Below are positions 1-6,568 of a stretch of 17,549 nt of DNA, piece after piece (the first letter of the stretch is position 1; each line of letters starts with the position of its first letter). The notes below the pieces were generated by a model that worked only from the letters and a program-made list of their open reading frames with translations, did not search any database and was not told the origin of the DNA. The stretch is from Sphingomonas sanxanigenens. GTDB lineage: Bacteria; Pseudomonadota; Alphaproteobacteria; Sphingomonadales; Sphingomonadaceae. The position numbers and the translations under genes were made by a program. Location of the stretch: the NCBI GenBank assembly GCA_003240855.1, contig QFNN01000058.1, positions 1-17,549 of the forward strand, in the 5' to 3' direction.

Positions 1-1
1 G

Positions 2-388
2 CCGCAAGGAGCGATGCTGCGCCAGATCGCGCGCTCGGACAGCCGCCTGTCGCAGATCAGGCGCGCGACCGACTGGATTCGCAACCACTATGCCGAGCCG
101 CTGCGTATCGATCATCTCGCCTCGCTGGCTGGCATGAGCAGCTCATCCTTCCACCGCCACTTCAAGGCGGTGACCGCGATGACCCCGCTGCAATATCACA
201 AGCAGATTCGCCTCCAGGAAGCGCGACGCCGCCTGCTCGCCGAGCAATGCGAAGCGGCGCGCGTCGGCTTCGCGGTCGGCTATGAGAGCGCATCGCAATT
301 CAGCCGCGAATATGCGCGGCTGTTCGGCCTGCCGCCCGCGCGCGACGCCGCTCGCCTGCGCCCCGGCAATATGCTGGAGAACGCATAA
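2..388 (+). CDS. AraC family transcriptional regulator, C-terminal part (5' end outside window)
   Basis: This is the DNA-binding end of an AraC-type regulator. The frame is open to the left edge, and the visible residues begin PQGAMLRQIA. That is the usual linker between the N-terminal sensor domain and the DNA-binding domain in the AraC_N subgroup, so the first ATG at 14 is internal and the gene starts upstream. The visible 128 residues contain both helix-turn-helix units. The first surrounds LRIDHLASLAGMSSSSFHRHF. The second surrounds VGFAVGYESASQFSREYARLFG, the conserved AraC signature ending in G-x-P-P. Full-length relatives are about 300 residues, so roughly 170 residues lie outside. The ligand and target genes cannot be told from the fragment. 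It converges on the leftward bestrophin gene with 24 bases between them, a gap that contains the palindrome GGCCGGCC (389-396). The family assignment is firm; the function is unknown. Confidence 0.93.
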   Translation, partial: PQGAMLRQIARSDSRLSQIRRATDWIRNHYAEPLRIDHLASLAGMSSSSFHRHFKAVTAMTPLQYHKQIRLQEARRRLLAEQCEAARVGFAVGYESASQFSREYARLFGLPPARDAARLRPGNMLENA

Positions 389-412
389 GGCCGGCCTGAA
401 GCAAGCACGCCC

Positions 413-1294
413 TTACCAGAGCACGCCCTTTTCCGGGGCGAGCGGAGCAAGCGCCTGATCGCCGATGGCCTGCAGCAGATCGATCTCGATCGTGCGGCAC
501 ATGGCCGATAGCGGAACGTCGTGGACATTGTTGGCGAAGGGATCGACGAGATCGTCGCCGATCTGCAGCGCGGCGAGGAACATCAGCCCCGCCACCGTCG
601 ATCCCACCGGCGTCGCAAAGCCCAGCGTGTCGACGAGCGCGAAGGGCAACAACATGCAAAAGAGCCGCGCGAAGAAAGCGGGCAGGAAACGATATTGCAT
701 CGGCAACGGCGTATTCTTCAGCCGCTCCATCCCGCCCTGCGCATTGGCGATGTCGATCAGCACGCGCTCAAACTGGGCCTGCAGGATCGTGTCGATCCGT
801 CCTTCCGCGCGCGCCTGTGCGATCCGCGCGCCGATATCGTCGAGCAACGCATTGGCCGGGTTCTTCCGCGCCATCGCCGCCGCCGCCTCATCCGCCGGCA
901 GCAGGCGCACCAGATCGGCGTCGGGCGTTTCGCGGCGCAGACTGTAGCGCAGCGTATGGACATAGGCGATCTGGCGCATGACGATGTCGCGCGCCGCCTG
1001 CCGATCCCGCGGCAGATAATTGATGGCGATGCGGGCAAGGCTGCGCGAGGCGTTGATCATCGCTCCCCACAGCACCCGTCCTTCCCACCAGCGCTGATAG
1101 GCCGAATTGCTGCGAAAGCCGAGAAACAGCGCGACGGCGGTGCCGAACAGCGTGATCGGCAGATCAGGCGCGTCGAACGGCGAGAGGAAGAAGTAGAAGG
1201 CGGTCACCGCGCAATCCCAAATGAACAGCACGGCCAGCGGCTTCCACACTTCCAGCACAATGATCCGCACGCGCGGCGCTGAATCAACGATCAT
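413..1294 (-). CDS. Bestrophin-like (UPF0187) inner-membrane ion channel
   Basis: This encodes a 293-residue bacterial bestrophin homologue, a family of pentameric membrane ion channels (anion channels in animals, with a cation-selective bacterial example). The N-terminus has two hydrophobic stretches, about residues 18-38 and 46-60. They are followed by the family hallmark FRSNSAYQRWWEGR (60-73). Further hydrophobic segments lie in the C-terminal half around LPAFFARLFCMLLPFALVD and VAGLMFLAALQIG, and the conserved acidic DDLVDPF stretch lies near the end. I chose the ATG at 1294 because the protein then begins just before the first conserved helix, and a GGAGGGGG ribosome-binding site precedes it. 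A longer frame reaching 1402 would overlap the upstream gene and adds only low-complexity residues. The start lies 46 bases after the stop of the BtuF-like gene, so the two are probably co-transcribed. The ion carried is unknown. Confidence 0.9.
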   Translation of the reverse strand: MIVDSAPRVRIIVLEVWKPLAVLFIWDCAVTAFYFFLSPFDAPDLPITLFGTAVALFLGFRSNSAYQRWWEGRVLWGAMINASRSLARIAINYLPRDRQAARDIVMRQIAYVHTLRYSLRRETPDADLVRLLPADEAAAAMARKNPANALLDDIGARIAQARAEGRIDTILQAQFERVLIDIANAQGGMERLKNTPLPMQYRFLPAFFARLFCMLLPFALVDTLGFATPVGSTVAGLMFLAALQIGDDLVDPFANNVHDVPLSAMCRTIEIDLLQAIGDQALAPLAPEKGVLW

Positions 1295-1340
1295 GCGCCG
1301 CCACCCCCTCCGCTCGTACGCCCCGAGGCGGGCATCGCAG

Positions 1341-2261
1341 TCAGTCCCCCTCGACCCGCACCCAGCCCCGGCCGTGATGCACGGGCGCGATTTTCCCGTC
1401 ATGGATCAGTTCGGCCAATATCTCGGCCGATTCGATCAGGCGCGGGCCCGGCCGGTTGAAGAAATGATGCCCGTCGGCTGCATAGACGCGCCCGTCGCGC
1501 ACCGCGCGCAGATCGCGCCATCCTGCGCGCCCGGTCAGCGGCGGCATATCGGCGATCGTCTGCGGAATCTGGAAACCGCATGGCATCAACACGATCACGT
1601 CGGGATCGGCGGCCGCTAGCGCCTCGAAATCGACCCAGGGCGAATGCTCGCCCGGCGTCGCCAGCAGGCTCTCGCCGCCGGCGATTCCGATCAGTTCGGG
1701 GATCCAGTTGCCCGCGCCCATCAGCGGCTCGATCCATTCGATCGCCGCAACGCGCGGGCGCCCGAACGCGGAGACGCGCCGGCGAAGATCGTCCAGCCGC
1801 GCCTTGAGCCCTGCGATCACCGGCTCGGGATCGATGGCCAGCGCTGCGCCCACGCTGCGGAAATCGCCCCACACATCGTCAAGATTGTCAGGCGCGAGCG
1901 AGACGAGGGCGGGCGCATCGCCGACCCAGCTATTAAGCGCTTCGCTAAGATCGTCGGGCGTCACCGCGCAGATCGCGCACTGTGTCTGCGTCAGGATCAC
2001 GTCGGGCCTAAGATCCTTGAGCAGCGCCGCATGGACTTCATAGACCGACAGCCCCTGCTGCACGATCTCCTGCACGCGGCGGTCGATCGCGCCCGAGGAC
2101 AGCCCCTTCTCCAGCTTGGTCGCGGTGCAGACGGGCAAGTCGCTCACCGCCGGCGGGAAATCGCACTCGTGCGACCGGCCGACGAGGTTCGCCTCGAAGC
2201 CGAGCGCGACCGCAACTTCGGTGGCGCTCGGCAGCAGCGATACGATGCGCAGCCCGGTCAT
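1341..2261 (-). CDS. BtuF-like cobalamin-binding protein without a signal peptide
   Basis: This 306-residue protein belongs to the TroA/BtuF substrate-binding superfamily and matches the subgroup usually named cobalamin-binding protein. The fold signature RIVSLLPSATEVAVALG opens the protein. SHECDFP (30-36) and the cysteine-containing TQTQCAICAV (91-100) are typical of this subgroup. Later elements include VAAIEWIEPLMGAGNWIPELI and the C-terminal VYAADGHHFFNRPGPRLIES. Unlike a classical BtuF, the first residues are MTGLRIVSLLPS with no signal peptide or lipobox, so the protein is predicted to be cytoplasmic. No BtuC or BtuD partner is in the window. It starts with an ATGA overlap on the ubiG stop, which implies translational coupling. 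Binding of vitamin B12 is a family inference; an iron or other corrinoid ligand is possible. Confidence 0.85.
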   Translation of the reverse strand: MTGLRIVSLLPSATEVAVALGFEANLVGRSHECDFPPAVSDLPVCTATKLEKGLSSGAIDRRVQEIVQQGLSVYEVHAALLKDLRPDVILTQTQCAICAVTPDDLSEALNSWVGDAPALVSLAPDNLDDVWGDFRSVGAALAIDPEPVIAGLKARLDDLRRRVSAFGRPRVAAIEWIEPLMGAGNWIPELIGIAGGESLLATPGEHSPWVDFEALAAADPDVIVLMPCGFQIPQTIADMPPLTGRAGWRDLRAVRDGRVYAADGHHFFNRPGPRLIESAEILAELIHDGKIAPVHHGRGWVRVEGD

Positions 2262-2992
2262 GCCCGCACCGCCGTCAGCAGATAATTGAGCTTGGCATCG
2301 TCGCCGAGAGCGAAGCCTTTGGTCGGCGAGAAGCCGAGGCCGGTCACGTCCGTCACCTTCATTCCCGCCGCCTCAACCAGCGCGGTCAGCTCCTCCGGGG
2401 TCAGGAAACGATCCCAGTCATGCGTGCCCTTGGGAATCTGCCCCAGTCCTTCGGCAAGCGTTATCATCGCCAGCCGCGACAGTGCGGTTCTGTTGGGTGT
2501 GGAGAGGATCATCAGCCCATCATCGGCCACCGCGCCCGCCAGCGCCGCGACGAAGGCGCCGGGATCGCTGACATGCTCGACGACTTCCATCGAGACGACA
2601 AGGTCGAAACGCCCCTCGCCGAGCTGATCGACGCTACCCGCGCGATAGTCGATCGCCAGCCCCTGCCCCGCCGCATGCGCCTTCGCCGCCGCGATGCTTT
2701 CGGGTGCGGGATCGATCCCCGTCACCACTGCGCCCAACCGGCTCAGCGGCTCGCACAGCAGACCCGCGCCGCAGCCGACATCGACCGCGCGCCGCCCGGT
2801 CAGCGGCCGGCGCTGGCGCGCGTCCAGCTCCCAATGCCGGTCGATCGCCGCGCGTATATAGCCGAGGCGGACCGGATTAAGCCTGTGGAGCATGGCGGAG
2901 GAACCGCGCGGGTTCCACCAATCCTCCGCGAGAGCCCCGAAATGCGCGGCTTCGCGCGGATCGACCGTGGTTGCTGGCGTGCTTGCGTTCAT
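2258..2992 (-). CDS. ubiG: Ubiquinone biosynthesis O-methyltransferase UbiG
   Basis: UbiG carries out both O-methylation steps of ubiquinone synthesis, using S-adenosylmethionine on polyprenyl hydroxyphenol intermediates at the inner membrane. The 244-residue protein has the usual family length. It carries the diagnostic N-terminal block FGALAEDWWNPRGSSAMLHR (18-37), the SAM-binding motif I DVGCGAG (71-77), an acidic residue closing the second strand in TGIDPAP (91-97), and the MEVVEHV motif (135-141). The C-terminal GTHDWDRFLTPEEL and GLGFSPTKGF are also typical of UbiG. It is the first gene of a leftward operon and shares four bases with the next gene. It diverges from lysC across 75 bases, and a ubiG-lysC neighbourhood is common in alphaproteobacteria. 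I could not identify a convincing promoter in that short gap. Confidence 0.96.
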   Translation of the reverse strand: MNASTPATTVDPREAAHFGALAEDWWNPRGSSAMLHRLNPVRLGYIRAAIDRHWELDARQRRPLTGRRAVDVGCGAGLLCEPLSRLGAVVTGIDPAPESIAAAKAHAAGQGLAIDYRAGSVDQLGEGRFDLVVSMEVVEHVSDPGAFVAALAGAVADDGLMILSTPNRTALSRLAMITLAEGLGQIPKGTHDWDRFLTPEELTALVEAAGMKVTDVTGLGFSPTKGFALGDDAKLNYLLTAVRA

Positions 2993-3067
2993 GATTCGCG
3001 ATCCCTATCAGGGCCGCGCCCGGATGGCACGGGCTTCCGGGTATCGGCAAGGAATAGCGGTACGACC

Positions 3068-4327
3068 ATGGCGCTTATCGTGATGAAGTTCGGCGGCACC
3101 TCGATGGCGGGGACCGAGCGTATTCGGAACGTGGCGCGGCGCGTGAAACACGAGGTCGAGGCCGGCAATCAGGTGGCCGTGGTCGTTTCCGCAATGGCGG
3201 GCGAGACTGACCGGCTGGTCAATTTCTGCCGCGAAGCCTCCTCGCTCTACGATCCGCGCGAATATGACGTGGTCGTCGCCTCGGGCGAGCAGGTGACGAG
3301 CGGCCTGCTGGCGATCGCGCTGCAGGCGCTGGGCGTGAAGGCGCGTAGCTGGCTCGGCTGGCAGCTTCCGATCCGCACCACCGACGCGCATGCCTCGGCG
3401 CGCATCGTCGACATCGATACCGAGGCGCTCCGCGCGGCGATGGCCGGCGGCGAAGTCGCGGTCATCCCCGGCTTTCAGGGTCTCGGCTCCGACGATCGCG
3501 TCTCGACGCTGGGGCGCGGCGGATCGGACACCTCGGCCGTCGCGGTCGCCGCCGCGCTCAAGGCCGATCGCTGCGACATCTACACCGATGTCGACGGCGT
3601 TTACACGACCGATCCGCGGATCGTCCCCCGCGCGCGCAAGCTGCGGCAGGTCACCTACGAAGAAATGCTCGAACTGGCGAGCGTCGGGGCCAAGGTGCTC
3701 CAGACCCGCTCGGTCGGGCTCGCCATGAAGGAAGGCGTGCGCGTGCAGGTGCTCTCCTCCTTCGACGAGCCGACTGACAATCCCATTCCCGGAACAATGA
3801 TCGTCAGCGACGACGAGATCGAGGACAGCGACATGGAAAGCCATCTGATCACCGGAATCGCCCATGACAAGAATGAGGCGAAGATCACGCTTACGGCGGT
3901 GCCCGACCGTCCGGGCGCAGTGGCCTCGATCTTCAGCCCGCTTGCTGAGGCGAGCATCAACGTCGACATGATCGTGCAGAATATCGCGCATTCGACTGGG
4001 TCGACGGACGTGACCTTCACCGTCCCCAGCTCCGAACTGGCCCGCACGCTCGACGTGCTGGACAAGGCGAAGGACATTATCGGCTACGCACAGGTGGTGC
4101 ACGATACCAAGGTGTCGAAAATCTCGATCGTCGGCGTCGGCATGCGCAGCCATGCCGGCGTCGCCGCGACGATGTTCAAGACGCTCGGCGATCGCGGCAT
4201 CAATATCCAGGCGATCACGACCTCAGAGATCAAGGTCTCCGTGCTGATCGAGGAAGATTATACAGAGCTGGCGGTGCGCGTGCTGCACACCGCCTATGGC
4301 CTCGATGCGGAAGAGGACGCGGCTTGA
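3068..4327 (+). CDS. lysC: Aspartate kinase, monofunctional, lysine/threonine branch
   Basis: LysC phosphorylates L-aspartate with ATP, the first step towards lysine, threonine, methionine and diaminopimelate. The 419-residue protein has the expected length for the alphaproteobacterial enzyme. The kinase domain (about 1-250) contains the MKFGGTSM motif (6-13), ASGEQVTSGLL (71-81), GRGGSDTSA (149-157) and the DVDGVYTTDPR block (174-184). Two regulatory ACT domains follow from about residue 258; a conserved GVGMRSHAGVAATMF stretch begins the last one, and they normally bind lysine or threonine for feedback inhibition. The start at ATG 3068 places the conserved KFGG at residue 7. An AAGGA sits 14 bases upstream, rather far for a ribosome-binding site. 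A longer upstream frame is only antisense sequence of ubiG. An internal start at residue 256 is described separately. The stop overlaps the next gene by four bases. Confidence 0.97.
   Translation: MALIVMKFGGTSMAGTERIRNVARRVKHEVEAGNQVAVVVSAMAGETDRLVNFCREASSLYDPREYDVVVASGEQVTSGLLAIALQALGVKARSWLGWQLPIRTTDAHASARIVDIDTEALRAAMAGGEVAVIPGFQGLGSDDRVSTLGRGGSDTSAVAVAAALKADRCDIYTDVDGVYTTDPRIVPRARKLRQVTYEEMLELASVGAKVLQTRSVGLAMKEGVRVQVLSSFDEPTDNPIPGTMIVSDDEIEDSDMESHLITGIAHDKNEAKITLTAVPDRPGAVASIFSPLAEASINVDMIVQNIAHSTGSTDVTFTVPSSELARTLDVLDKAKDIIGYAQVVHDTKVSKISIVGVGMRSHAGVAATMFKTLGDRGINIQAITTSEIKVSVLIEEDYTELAVRVLHTAYGLDAEEDAA
3821..3835 (+). promoter_or_regulatory. Candidate internal ribosome-binding site and start for a LysC beta subunit
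   Basis: Inside lysC, GAGGA (3821-3825) stands seven bases before an in-frame ATG (3833-3835) encoding Met256. Initiation there would yield a 164-residue protein made only of the two ACT domains, beginning MESHLITGIAHDKNEAK. In Bacillus subtilis and Corynebacterium glutamicum, lysC encodes an alpha subunit and, from an in-frame internal start at this same junction, a beta subunit. The spacing and motif are seen directly. That the site is used here is inference, because GAGGA is also a plausible coding sequence in this acidic linker. Confidence 0.4.
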
Positions 4328-5340
4328 GCGGCGCCTATCCCGCCACCGCCCGCCTGATGGCGCGCGGCGCGGCCTTCCTTGGCAGTGAGTTCGCCATTCT
4401 CGGCGGCGCGATGTCGTGGGTGTCCGAGCGCCATCTGGTCGCCGCCATTTCCAATGCCGGCGGCTTCGGCGTGATCGCCTGCGGCGCGATGACGCCGGAA
4501 CTGCTTGATGCGGAAATCGCCGGCGCGAAGGCGCTGACCGGCAAGCCCTTCGGCGTGAACCTCATCACCATGCATCCGCAGCTCGTCGATCTGATCGCGG
4601 TGTGCGGCAAGCATGGCGTCGGCCATGTCGTGCTCGCGGGCGGCCTTCCCCCGGCAGGCAGCCTGGACGCGATCAAGGCGACCGGCGCGAAAGTGATCTG
4701 CTTCGCCCCCGCTCTGGCGCTCGCGAAGAAGCTCATTCGCTCGGGCGTCGACGCGCTCGTCATCGAAGGGATGGAAGCCGGCGGGCATATCGGCCCGGTA
4801 TCGACCAGCGTCCTCGCCCAGGAAATCCTGCCCGAGGTCGCCGATCAGATCCCGGTTTTCGTCGCGGGCGGCATCGGCAGGGGCGAAGCGATCGCCGGCT
4901 ATCTCGAAATGGGGGCGGCCGGCGTCCAGCTCGGCACGCGCTTCGTCTGCGCGACCGAGAGCATCGCGCATCCCGCATTCAAGAAAGCCTTCATCCGCGC
5001 CTCCGCGCGCGAGGCGATCGCCAGCGTGCAGATTGATCCGCGCCTTCCCGTCATCCCGGTCCGCGCGCTCAAGAACGCATCGACCGAGTTGTTCACCGCC
5101 AAGCAGCGCGAGGTTGCGCAGGCGCTTGACGAGGGCAAGGTCGAAATGGCCGAGGCCCAGCTTCAGATCGAGCATTACTGGGCCGGCGCTTTGCGCCGCG
5201 CGGTCATCGACGGCGATGTCGAAAATGGATCGGTGATGGCGGGCCAGTCGGTCGGCATGGTCAAGGCGGAGGAACCCGTCGCCGCGATCATCCGCGAGTT
5301 GATGGAACAGGCCGAATCGGCGCTTCGCGCGCGCGGCTGA
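4324..5340 (+). CDS. Nitronate monooxygenase / FabK-like FMN-dependent flavoprotein
   Basis: This 338-residue protein belongs to the 2-nitropropane dioxygenase family: FMN-binding TIM barrels that oxidise alkyl nitronates or, in the FabK branch, reduce enoyl-ACP. Family landmarks are FAILGGAMSWVSERHLVAAI (23-42), AGGFGVI (45-51), KPFGVNL (74-80), the EGMEAGGHIG motif (148-157) with the histidine used as catalytic base in characterised nitronate monooxygenases, the phosphate-binding AGGIG (181-185) and GVQLGTRF (200-207). The TTG at 4324 overlaps the lysC stop as TTGA, which suggests coupled translation and places the barrel start naturally. An ATG at 4357 (residue 12) is the alternative. The exact substrate cannot be read from sequence. 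A protective role against nitronates and a reductase role are both possible. Confidence 0.88.
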   Translation: MSGAYPATARLMARGAAFLGSEFAILGGAMSWVSERHLVAAISNAGGFGVIACGAMTPELLDAEIAGAKALTGKPFGVNLITMHPQLVDLIAVCGKHGVGHVVLAGGLPPAGSLDAIKATGAKVICFAPALALAKKLIRSGVDALVIEGMEAGGHIGPVSTSVLAQEILPEVADQIPVFVAGGIGRGEAIAGYLEMGAAGVQLGTRFVCATESIAHPAFKKAFIRASAREAIASVQIDPRLPVIPVRALKNASTELFTAKQREVAQALDEGKVEMAEAQLQIEHYWAGALRRAVIDGDVENGSVMAGQSVGMVKAEEPVAAIIRELMEQAESALRARG

Positions 5341-5386
5341 AGTCGTTTTGCGCCGGATGAAGCGTTTGCCGGCTCCTCGGAAGCAA

Positions 5387-5407
5387 ATGCCATGTTTGCA
5401 AAGGCAT
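5387..5407. promoter_or_regulatory. Candidate upstream activator dyad for the sigma-54 promoter
   Basis: ATGCC (5387-5391) and GGCAT (5403-5407) form a 5-base inverted repeat separated by 11 bases. An 8-base palindrome TTTGCAAA (5395-5402) lies within the spacer, slightly off centre. The site lies about 90-110 bases upstream of the -24 element, a usual distance for an enhancer-binding protein of the NtrC type. The repeat is short and could be chance, so the regulatory reading is tentative. Confidence 0.22.
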
Positions 5408-5431
5408 AGATTCAACTGTCGGGTTACTTTC

Positions 5432-5464
5432 CATTAACCATGTCCCGCTTTGGTTCATTAACCA
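5432..5464 (+). repeat. Tandem CATTAACCA repeat upstream of the PEP-CTERM gene
   Basis: The nonamer CATTAACCA occurs at 5432-5440 and again at 5456-5464, with starts 24 bases apart in an AT-richer part of the intergenic region. The first copy reads TTAACCAT at 5434-5441, which matches the half-site described for the alphaproteobacterial cell-cycle regulator CtrA. The second copy lies in the dyad TGGTT-N4-AACCA (5451-5464), and GGTTA-N8-TAACC spans 5422-5439. No full TTAA-N7-TTAA site is present. Binding by CtrA or by a sigma-54 activator is inference. Confidence 0.35.
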
Positions 5465-5498
5465 CCCGAAATAATGGATTTGCGGCCTTACGCCGAAA

Positions 5499-5514
5499 TG
5501 GCAGAATGCTTGCA
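5499..5514 (+). promoter_or_regulatory. Sigma-54 (RpoN) -24/-12 promoter
   Basis: The sequence TGGCAGAATGCTTGCA matches the sigma-54 consensus TGGCAC-N5-TTGCA. The invariant GG (5500-5501) and GC (5512-5513) are separated by exactly ten bases, and the flanking T, CA, TT and A positions also match. Transcription would start near 5525, giving a leader of about 46 bases before the ATG at 5571. In other proteobacteria, PEP-CTERM genes have been linked to RpoN together with the PrsK/PrsR two-component system, so the location makes sense. Use of the promoter is inferred. Confidence 0.72.
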
Positions 5515-5570
5515 CAGCCTGAAAATCAGAATGCGGGGTCGCATCGCATCATTTTCTTTTGGGGGTAGGC

Positions 5571-6335
5571 ATGACTCGTTCCATTCTTCTGTCCGCGCTC
5601 GTCGCCGGCGCAGCTCTGGCTGCGGCCACGCCGGCTTCGGCTGCGACGATCTCTTTCACCGGCAGCAACAGCTCGACCGACGGCACGGACGGCAATGTTC
5701 GCGTGTTCTCGGGCGGCGGCGTCAATCTGCAGGCGACCGCGTGGAGCTATAATTCCAGCAACACGCTCGTTAAGTCGTATCTTGGCCGTTACAGCAGCGG
5801 ACTTGGCGTGACCAACCCGTCGGAGGGCAACGGCGCCAGCAACAATTCGCACACGATCGACAATGTCAGCCAGAAGGACTTCGTCCTCCTGGTGTTCGAC
5901 AAGGCGGTCAACATCAGCTCCGCCGTGCTCACGCCCTACGACGTGGCGAGCGGCCCGAATGACAATGACGCGACGGTCAGCTATGCGACCGCCAGCCTCT
6001 TCGCATCGCCGACGCCGTCCTACACCTCGATCTCGACGGCCAATCCGGTTTTCGCGACGCTGCTCGCCAATGACTGGGTGGTGTCGGGCAACACCAGCCC
6101 GAACTACAGCACCGCGCTCAACTCGGCGGGCAAGTTCGGCAATGTCTGGCTGATCGGCGCCTCGTTCGCCAACCCGGACCGTTATGCGGACGGCTTCAAG
6201 CTCAGCTCGATCACTTTCACCGCCGCGCCGCCTCCGGGTGTGCCGGAACCGGCGACCTGGGCGATGCTAATCTCAGGCTTCGGCCTCGCGGGCGTGGCCA
6301 TGCGCCGCCGCCAGAGCGTCGCCTTCGCCGCCTGA
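5571..6335 (+). CDS. Secreted protein with PEPxxWA-CTERM sorting signal
   Basis: This 254-residue exported protein has a signal peptide (1-24, ending PASA before ATIS) and a C-terminal sorting signal. The signal has PEPATWA at 225-231, a hydrophobic helix of about 14 residues, then RRR (245-247). Such tails are recognised by exosortase in the inner membrane, which removes the anchor and releases or attaches the protein to the surface or extracellular matrix. The mature region is rich in Ser, Asn, Thr and Gly and looks like a beta-rich surface domain. The block DFVLLVFDKAVNISSAVLTP resembles exosortase-dependent surface proteins, but I cannot name a subfamily with certainty. ATG 5571 is preferred over TTG 5559 because GGGGGTAGG directly precedes it. 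The gene has its own sigma-54-like promoter and a strong terminator, so it is a single-gene unit. No exosortase or polysaccharide gene is in the window. Confidence 0.88.
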   Translation: MTRSILLSALVAGAALAAATPASAATISFTGSNSSTDGTDGNVRVFSGGGVNLQATAWSYNSSNTLVKSYLGRYSSGLGVTNPSEGNGASNNSHTIDNVSQKDFVLLVFDKAVNISSAVLTPYDVASGPNDNDATVSYATASLFASPTPSYTSISTANPVFATLLANDWVVSGNTSPNYSTALNSAGKFGNVWLIGASFANPDRYADGFKLSSITFTAAPPPGVPEPATWAMLISGFGLAGVAMRRRQSVAFAA

Positions 6336-6353
6336 CGCAGAGCGGAAGGAACG

Positions 6354-6384
6354 AAAGGGGCGTCCTTCGCGGGCGCCCCTTTTT
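6354..6384 (+). terminator. Intrinsic terminator of the PEP-CTERM gene
   Basis: A perfect nine-base stem pairs AAAGGGGCG (6354-6362) with CGCCCCTTT (6374-6382). It extends inward by a T-G wobble and two C-G pairs, leaving the loop TTCGC. A run of five T residues (6380-6384) follows. It begins 18 bases after the stop codon and should insulate the upstream transcript from ptsP. Confidence 0.88.
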
Positions 6385-6568
6385 CTTGATCGAGCGCGGG
6401 AGCAGGCTGCGAGTCGCCATTCCCCGCTCCTTTTCGGCTGGCTGCACGGGCGCAGGGCGCGGCAGCCCAGGGGGCTGAAAATCCGCCTTTAGGCCCGGCA
6501 AAATAGAATGGCTCCGCAGACGAGGCTTAGGGGCAGACTGGCGGCCCCGTCTCTGTTAGCAGCGTCTT

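Noticed and set aside
521..1282. 253-residue rightward frame opposite the bestrophin gene
   Set aside because: The bestrophin reading frame carries clear family motifs. The opposite frame is Arg/Gln/His-rich and unrecognisable.
2420..3067. N-terminal extension of the lysC frame by 216 residues
   Set aside because: The extension is antisense to ubiG and has no relation to aspartate kinase. The conserved MKFGGTS begins six residues into the ATG 3068 start.
2993..3067. Sigma-54-like TGGCAC in the ubiG-lysC divergent gap
   Set aside because: TGGCACGGGCTTCC has the -24 half, but the GC of the -12 element is missing at the required ten-base spacing.
3008..4153. 381-residue open frame antisense to lysC
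   Set aside because: It is a complementary frame over strongly conserved lysC sequence, with low-complexity Asp/Arg/His content and no domain.
6398..6434. Second terminator: GGAGC ... GCTCC followed by TTTT, ahead of ptsP
   Set aside because: The arms are only five bases around a loop of more than 20 bases, and a far stronger terminator lies just upstream.
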